DNA of 22,260 bases from Stramenopiles sp. TOSAG23-2 (taxonomy: Eukaryota > Sar), in the NCBI GenBank assembly GCA_900128395.1, contig LT649516.1:1-22260 (forward strand), in the 5' to 3' direction. A model generated the notes under the pieces. It did no database searches. It saw only the letters and a program-made list of their open reading frames with translations, and was not told where the DNA came from. The position numbers and the translations under genes are program-made. Shown here piece after piece: positions 17,615 through 22,260 of the stretch; within the stretch, counting starts at the first letter, position 1; each line of letters begins with the position of its first letter.

Positions 17615-19168
17615 ATGAATAATATTATCAAATTTACGAAAAAATATTGGAAAACTAATTTATTGATTGGTGGAACTGTTGTGTTATATGCTTTGATTAA
17701 AAATAATTTAGAAAAGAATAAATTTATTGATAATCGTTGTATATATAATAAGAATGGAAAAAATAATAAAAAGATATACCAGATATTATCCAATTGTCCT
17801 ACAGTAATGAAGCCTGGCTATGTCCCAAGTGTATTTGCATATAATCAATGGATAAATACATTATGTTTTTTGATTCGACTTAGAGTCAATGCATATTTAT
17901 ACAAACACAATATACGACGTCAACTAATTAAATGTCCAGATGATAATGGTGAAGTAAGTAATTATAAAATGTTCTATAGATTCCCTATATAAAAGACAAC
18001 CTTCCCTAACACATTACTCATTCATCCACTACGGTCTACACAGGTTGCAATAGATTGGTATGAAGATGAACAAACAAAACAATTACCGGAAAATGCACCT
18101 ATCTTAATTTTTTTGCATACTATTTCAGGATCATCTGAAACAACTTGTTACTTTTCAAAAGATGCTGCAAAACGTGGATATCGTACCTGTGTCTTTGTTA
18201 GACGTGTGCATACTATTTCAGGATCATCTGAAACAACTTGTTACTTTTCAAAAGATGCTGCAAAACGTGGATATCGTACCTGTGTCTTTGTTAGACGTGG
18301 GCATTTAGGAAATGGCGCACAATTAAAATCACCAAGATTTAATTTTATGGGCGATAAAGAAGATGTGAAATTATGTTGTGAACACGTCAAAGCAAAATAT
18401 AAAGACAAAAATGTATGGATAGGTATGATAGGAATTTCAGCTGGATCTGGATTACTCATATCATATTTAGGGCAAGAATATAAAGATACCCCAATTTCTG
18501 CTGCATGTTGTTTATGTCCTGCATATGCATTGTTCCCTGGATTGAAAAATTTACGTGATCAATATAAATTTGCTGATAATTATGTATTGAAAAGTGTTAA
18601 AAATAAGTTTTTGTATGGAAATGACACGTCGAAAATATTGAAAAAATATGATTACAATGCATATAAAAATTGTGAAAATGCAACATCTCTTTATGAATTT
18701 GCACAAGTGGCATATAAATTTGCAGGATGTGAAACATTAAAGGAATATAATAAATTGCATGATCCAATGCAACATTTTAAAAATATAAATATTCCCGTCT
18801 TTGTATTGAATTCTGATGATGATATGTGTTGTGTGAAAGATAATGTAAGAGAAGATTTAGCAAATGAATTGCCTAATTTTGCCTTGGTTCGAACAAAATA
18901 TGGCGGTCACATTGCGTATAGCGAAGGTTTATTTGCTGAAAGTACATACATGTCACGTATCTCATTGGATTGGATGGATTCTTGTTTTGAATATGATAGA
19001 GGTATATCCATATTCTTTAATAATAATACGATGTTGAAAGTACATACATGTCACGTATCTCATTGGATTGGATGGATTCTTGTTTTGAATATGATAGAGG
19101 TATATCCATATTCTTTAATAATAATACGATGTAGGATTTATTATTTGAAGGAGGCTGAATCGAAATAA
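17615..19168 (+). CDS. EMB8/YheT/ABHD1-3-like alpha/beta hydrolase, two exons, disturbed by two duplications
   Basis: Exons 17615-17953 and from 18044. The N-terminus has one hydrophobic segment (LLIGGTVVLYALI) suited to a membrane anchor. Family landmarks follow: a GYVPSVFAYNQWINTL block before the core; ILIFLHTISGSSE (oxyanion strand); VFVRRGHLGNGAQLKSPR (EMB8/YheT 'RG...SPR' block); nucleophile GISAG with Ser at 18437; acid in LNSDDD at about 18815-18823; and His in GGHIAYSEG at 18908. These enzymes are usually membrane-bound lipases or esterases acting on phospholipids or medium-chain esters. Duplication G repeats 31 residues including the oxyanion strand, in frame, which should harm the fold. 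Duplication H shifts the frame near the end: read literally the gene stops at 19168, while with one copy it ends at TAG 19132-19134. A single-copy protein would have about 412 residues, normal for the family. Confidence 0.85.
17954..18043 (+). other. Spliceosomal intron in the alpha/beta hydrolase gene
   Basis: Donor GAA|GTAAGTAATT, acceptor CTACACAG|GTTGC, length 90 nt, phase 0. CCTAAC at 18005-18010 is about 33 nt before the acceptor. Removal joins DDNGE to VAIDWYEDE, matching the expected strand before the hydrolase core. The unspliced frame stops at 17992. Confidence 0.92.
18114..18299. repeat. Tandem duplication G (2 x 93 bp, in frame)
   Basis: Unit 18114-18206 is repeated exactly as 18207-18299. 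It encodes 31 residues from HTISGSSETT to CVFVRR and keeps frame. No AGGT is present, so no exact splice can remove it. Confidence 0.95.
18937..19132. repeat. Tandem duplication H (2 x 98 bp, frame-breaking)
   Basis: Unit 18937-19034 is repeated exactly as 19035-19132 at the 3' end of the hydrolase gene. 98 bp is not a multiple of three, so the second copy is read in another frame and the stop moves from 19134 to 19168. The unit contains AGAG|GTATAT, giving a possible 98-nt GT-AG excision (19002-19099) that would restore the TAG. Confidence 0.95.
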
Positions 19169-19571
19169 TATGATACACAAAAAAGAGAGAGAGAGAATGA
19201 GAGAGAAGGAAAAAAAATAATTTAATATCTCATGTACCGAAGTTTGTAAAAAATAATATTCAACACGTATTTAACGTATAATATTACTCTACGAGAGTAT
19301 AAATTAAAATTTACGCATACATTTCATTTTTCAATTTGATCATGTGATAATTCTTAGAGACGCTTCGTATAAATCAACTGAGGCAATAATATTAAAAAAT
19401 CTATCTCACACACTAGGGTGTTGATATTCTCATATCATATGATAATATATTATGCATAGCATAGGCATATTATATAATATGATGACAAACACACAAGAAG
19501 CACCTATGATACATATTAATAATCAAAACATTTTAAACGAAAAATACCGGTTCGTACGTGACGCGCGACTA
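19169..19571. other. AT-rich intergenic region between convergent genes
   Basis: About 400 bp between the 3' ends of the hydrolase and the dehydratase gene. It is AT-rich, with a GA-rich run at about 19184-19218 and many TATA/ATAT words. No gene or RNA is recognised. Confidence 0.5.
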
Positions 19572-19777
19572 TTTAAACTGCTATTACACAACCATTTCCA
19601 CTACTAACAACTTTCATCTGATCATTATACAATATATAATCAAATGAAATACGATTGTTTTCGTTGATGTTTGTTTTAAACTGCTATTACACAACCATTT
19701 CCACTACTAACAACTTTCATCTGATCATTATACAATATATAATCAAATGAAATACGATTGTTTTCGTTGATGTTTGT
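19572..19777. repeat. Tandem duplication I (2 x 103 bp) over the 3' end of the dehydratase gene
   Basis: Unit 19572-19674 is repeated exactly as 19675-19777. It contains about the last 33 codons and the stop of the minus-strand gene. The copy at 19675-19777 belongs to the gene; the other is a trailing remnant beyond the stop. The unit has no AGGT on the gene strand. Confidence 0.95.
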
Positions 19778-20865
19778 AATATTGATTAATTCTAATCCAA
19801 TCACTTTATATTTTTTCATATCAAATAAATTTTCAAACAGCAAAACATTATCAGCACTATGAGGTAAGCACATTTTACGATATTTATCCCAAACAAATTT
19901 TAATATTAATTGCATTGCCCCATCATAAAATTTATCAATTTGGACATTTGATGTATTGAATTCTGCTATTCCTTTGATACTATTATCAGTAATATCTCCT
20001 ACTTTTCTTAATAATTGAAATGATGGCCCGTGAAATAATGCGGGACAATCATAAATATTACATATCAAAGGCGTTGCGATAAAATCCCAAATAGCGCTGT
20101 ATGATGAGGGTGGTACCATTTGCTTTGAGCTGCTAATAACATTGTTTATATCATTCGTAAATATTCTAGAATCATCCTTATTAGGTGCTAATTCAACCTC
20201 TAATGAATATAATGGCTGTATGATGAGGGTGGTACCATTTGCTTTGAGCTGCTAATAACATTGTTTATATCATTCGTAAATATTCTAGAATCATCCTTAT
20301 TAGGTGCTAATTCAACCTCTAATGAATATAATGGCAACCATAGAAATTGAGGCTTTGTTGCCTTTTCATTCTTTTGCTTTAATATACATTTCAATTTATT
20401 TCTATTTGCTGTCGTTTCTATTATTTTTAACTGTAGTTCTATAAGTTTTTCACGCCATATAATCCCTTTAAACAAACGTATGTTTGTTACTTTAGCAATA
20501 GTATTTCGCTCATCATAAACACATGAAACGAATTTTAATATTTTACAGACCGCTGTCATAAAAGGCATAACGCAATTATCTTTAATTTTATGATCTATTG
20601 AAAAATCAGATTCATTCAATGATAAATATATTTCACTTTGCTTAATGGCTTGTTTTTTCAATGCAAGATTCATCTTCCTTACGTCAAATGAAGAAAATGT
20701 TTTATTGTGGTATTTACTATACAGTAACTCAAAAACAAAAGTTATTATTTGCAAAAACACGACTATTATATGTGGTAACAGTAGCACAATTATCTTGTTG
20801 CAACGATGATATGACTTTTTTTTGTTGTTGATACGAAGTAAAAGGAGATGGTGAGATGTACACAC
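19676..20865 (-). CDS. Stand-alone polyketide-synthase-type dehydratase (PS-DH, double hot-dog), frame broken by a duplication
   Basis: Read as two overlapping frames (20200-20865 and 19676-20119) made from one gene by a 119-bp tandem duplication; with one copy removed it is continuous. Two hot-dog halves of a PS-DH domain can be seen. The first has SIDHKIKDNCVMPFM at 20557-20601, which fits HxxxGxxxxP with the catalytic His at 20592 but Asp in place of the Gly. The second has LFHGPSFQLL near 20010-20040 (GPxF motif), then FYDGAMQL with the D-x3-Q catalytic motif at 19910-19924, and ends in a strand pair (FDYILYNDQMKVVSSGNG). Such domains remove water from beta-hydroxyacyl thioesters in polyketide and polyunsaturated fatty-acid synthases; here no ketosynthase or carrier domain is attached. 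The 5' limit is uncertain: no ATG opens the frame, the first good one is at 20673 (MNLALKKQ), and the hydrophobic stretch before it could be an anchor or untranslated. Confidence 0.65.
20096..20333. repeat. Tandem duplication J (2 x 119 bp, frame-breaking)
   Basis: Unit 20096-20214 is repeated exactly as 20215-20333, with 2 bp of junction homology. It lies between the two hot-dog halves of the dehydratase gene and shifts the frame, giving a stop at 20200. On the gene strand the unit contains AGAG|GTTGAA; excising 20198-20316 (119 nt, GT...AG) would restore the frame. Confidence 0.95.
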
Positions 20866-21518
20866 ATATATGATCTCTTGTAATTAAGATATTTAGGGTA
20901 TATTATTGAAATTATAGTGGACAGAACTCATCATTTTTTACAATATATAATAACATGTAAATAGGATTGGCTTCGGCAATACGTCACAAAAAAAAAAAGA
21001 CGACGCATGAGCTAAAAACCACGCTGAAAATTGCCCTATTATAAATACGAAAATTAGAATACGATAGCTGATAGGAGAGGAAAAAGGCATAAAACACCTT
21101 AAACCTACTTTTTTTTTTTTTTTGGATTTATCAGCAGGAGCTCTCTGGATTATTTTATACGATAAGAAAAATCAAATATTTATTTTGCCTCCTATGGCTA
21201 TGCTAATAGAAGAGCGGATCTATGGCTTCGTGAAGCTGGCAAGGGAATACCATTAGAGAAAAGAGGGCTATGATATATGATCGTTGGCCAGCTGGGCCAG
21301 GTGCAGGTTATATATTCGTTCAAAAACAAATATGAACTAAAAAGTACATGTATATATAATATTTAATACATGAAATTTACAAATGTAGACGACAAGTGAT
21401 TGAAACAAACATACAATATATCATATCATATCAATATTTATTATTATTTGTTCATATTTTTTGAAACAAAAAAATTAAATAATATATTATATTATATAAC
21501 AGTAATTTATTACCAACT
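20866..21518. promoter_or_regulatory. Divergent intergenic region upstream of the dehydratase gene and the 21519 gene
   Basis: This 653-bp noncoding stretch must hold two promoters. It contains an A run at about 20987, a 15-T run at 21109-21123, a GGCCAGCTGGGCC near-palindrome close to 21286, and a somewhat GC-richer block at 21180-21310 for which I find no tRNA or other RNA fold. The 200 bp before 21519 are very AT-rich. Confidence 0.45.
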
Positions 21519-22115
21519 ATGTCGGATAGTAACAAGAAACGTGTTGCATTTCAATTACGTTCCTCCTATGGATATTCTGCAATTAATAACACTGCAGGGT
21601 CAAAGAAAAGATTATTAACTGTAATTGGGGAAAAAGAAGAGAAAGGTGAGAAGACGGAGCAATCAAGCACCATTTCGTCTCAAACATCTTCAACAACATC
21701 TGGTATTCAAACAGATAATTCATTATTTCAACGTAAGAAACCTATTGTACCATTGTTTACTTCTGATGTTCCGAAACGTCCATCATTTATTGGCGATGCA
21801 TATAGTGAAATTACTGATGCCGGATATTATAAAAAAAGCGATATGATTGGTAGAAACTACTCTATGACAGCAAGGGGATTAACGTTACGTGCTGTAGAAG
21901 CAGTATTGCATAAAGGCAAGCGAATACAAGAAGCGCTTGAGACAGGTGTTGTATCGATTTGTCAACGTGCAAAGTGTATCCTCGAAGAAAGATTAATGAC
22001 AAAATCATTAAATAGAGAACAACGTGAAAAAGATAATAAAAGTTTAACGATTTGGTTTAAAGCTCGAGGTAGTATTGTATCCGTTGTGAAACCACAAGGT
22101 TATATATATCGATAA
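21519..22115 (+). CDS. Unrecognised basic protein, 198 residues
   Basis: The ATG at 21519 follows an AT-rich leader, and the gene ends in TAA. The N-terminal half is Ser/Thr/Gln-rich and probably disordered, with SGIQTDN, a sequence close to the GIQVD class of LC8 dynein-light-chain ligands. The C-terminal half, about 120-198, looks folded: an alpha-helical stretch (TARGLTLRAVEAVLHKGKR, then ALETGVVSICQRAKCILEER) followed by a charged linker and two short strands (SLTIWFKARGSIVSVVKP). The helix-strand order faintly recalls small nucleic-acid-binding folds such as Alba, but the match is too weak to name. No membrane segment or signal peptide is present. It is divergent from the dehydratase gene. 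Confidence 0.65.
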   Translation: MSDSNKKRVAFQLRSSYGYSAINNTAGSKKRLLTVIGEKEEKGEKTEQSSTISSQTSSTTSGIQTDNSLFQRKKPIVPLFTSDVPKRPSFIGDAYSEITDAGYYKKSDMIGRNYSMTARGLTLRAVEAVLHKGKRIQEALETGVVSICQRAKCILEERLMTKSLNREQREKDNKSLTIWFKARGSIVSVVKPQGYIYR

Positions 22116-22260
22116 GGGTTTCTGGAGAGTAGGATGATAGATTTATAATATATGACACATCATATATAAATATTTTATAATATTTACGTCCCTATACGTA
22201 ATATATGGCAGCCAAAAAGATCAGACCAGCCATTTTTTACTGTTTTATTGATAGGGAAAT

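Noticed and set aside
5694-20333. All ten duplications as splice-generated introns
   Set aside because: Only four units contain AGGT on the gene strand; A, C, D, F, G and I cannot be removed exactly by GT-AG splicing.
5694-20333. Transposon, CRISPR or target-site-duplication explanation of the repeats
   Set aside because: Each repeat is two adjacent copies of unrelated local sequence. No terminal inverted repeats, shared unit, spacers or transposase is present.
21180-21310. Possible tRNA or structured RNA in a GC-richer block
   Set aside because: No cloverleaf, A/B box pair or C/D box pair can be built by eye. GGCCAGCTGGGCC is only a short near-palindrome.
1-22260. Giant-virus or bacterial origin of the window
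   Set aside because: Spliceosomal introns with CTAAC branch motifs, a kinesin and a GPATCH4-like protein fit a eukaryotic nucleus; no virus hallmark gene is seen.

Overview
The window looks like nuclear DNA of an AT-rich, gene-dense unicellular eukaryote. It encodes a kinesin, a calmodulin-type IQ protein, a G-patch protein, an MFS carrier, an AAAP-type amino-acid transporter and an EMB8/YheT-like hydrolase. Two short spliceosomal introns can be placed with confidence (15493-15702 on the minus strand and 17954-18043 on the plus strand). Both have GTAAGT donors, a CTAAC branch-point-like motif about 25-35 nt before the acceptor, and joins that restore conserved protein motifs. TAA, TAG and TGA all end genes, so the standard code fits. 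The lineage cannot be fixed from the sequence; a free-living protist such as a stramenopile is a guess.

Layout: 321-1478 (-) phytanoyl-CoA-dioxygenase-like enzyme; 2006-4075 (-) divergent kinesin with a very large insertion in its motor; 4422-5234 (+) basic coiled-coil protein, divergent from the kinesin; 5430-6638 (+) leucine-rich-repeat protein; 7143-7871 (-) GPATCH4-like G-patch protein; 8641-13537 (+) about 1590-residue zinc-ribbon/coiled-coil/IQ protein; 14145-15980 (-) MFS transporter with one intron; 16026-17162 (+) AAAP transporter lacking its N-terminus; 17615-19168 (+) alpha/beta hydrolase with one intron; 19676-20865 (-) stand-alone polyketide-synthase-type dehydratase (double hot-dog); 21519-22115 (+) unrecognised protein. 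No operon-like logic links them. The kinesin and the coiled-coil gene share a divergent promoter, and several products look cytoskeletal.

The most striking structure is a set of ten head-to-tail duplications with units of 88-210 bp. They show no mismatch between copies that I can see and 0-2 bp of junction homology. They fall in two clusters (5694-8915 and 17062-20333), and I saw none between. They hit coding regions or gene ends: two are in frame inside genes, three break reading frames (8662-8915, 18937-19132, 20096-20333), and five duplicate a gene's start or end. Removing one copy restores every broken gene. The three frame-breaking units each contain AGGT, which would allow the extra copy to be spliced out exactly as a newly born intron, while the two in-frame internal units do not. 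The other reading is an assembly artefact: contig ends that overlapped but were never merged. Zero divergence, blunt junctions and two duplications that abut at 6915-6919 favour the artefact; the AGGT pattern and a TACTAAT branch-like motif in the 8662-8915 case favour real intron birth. Reads or RNA data would decide.
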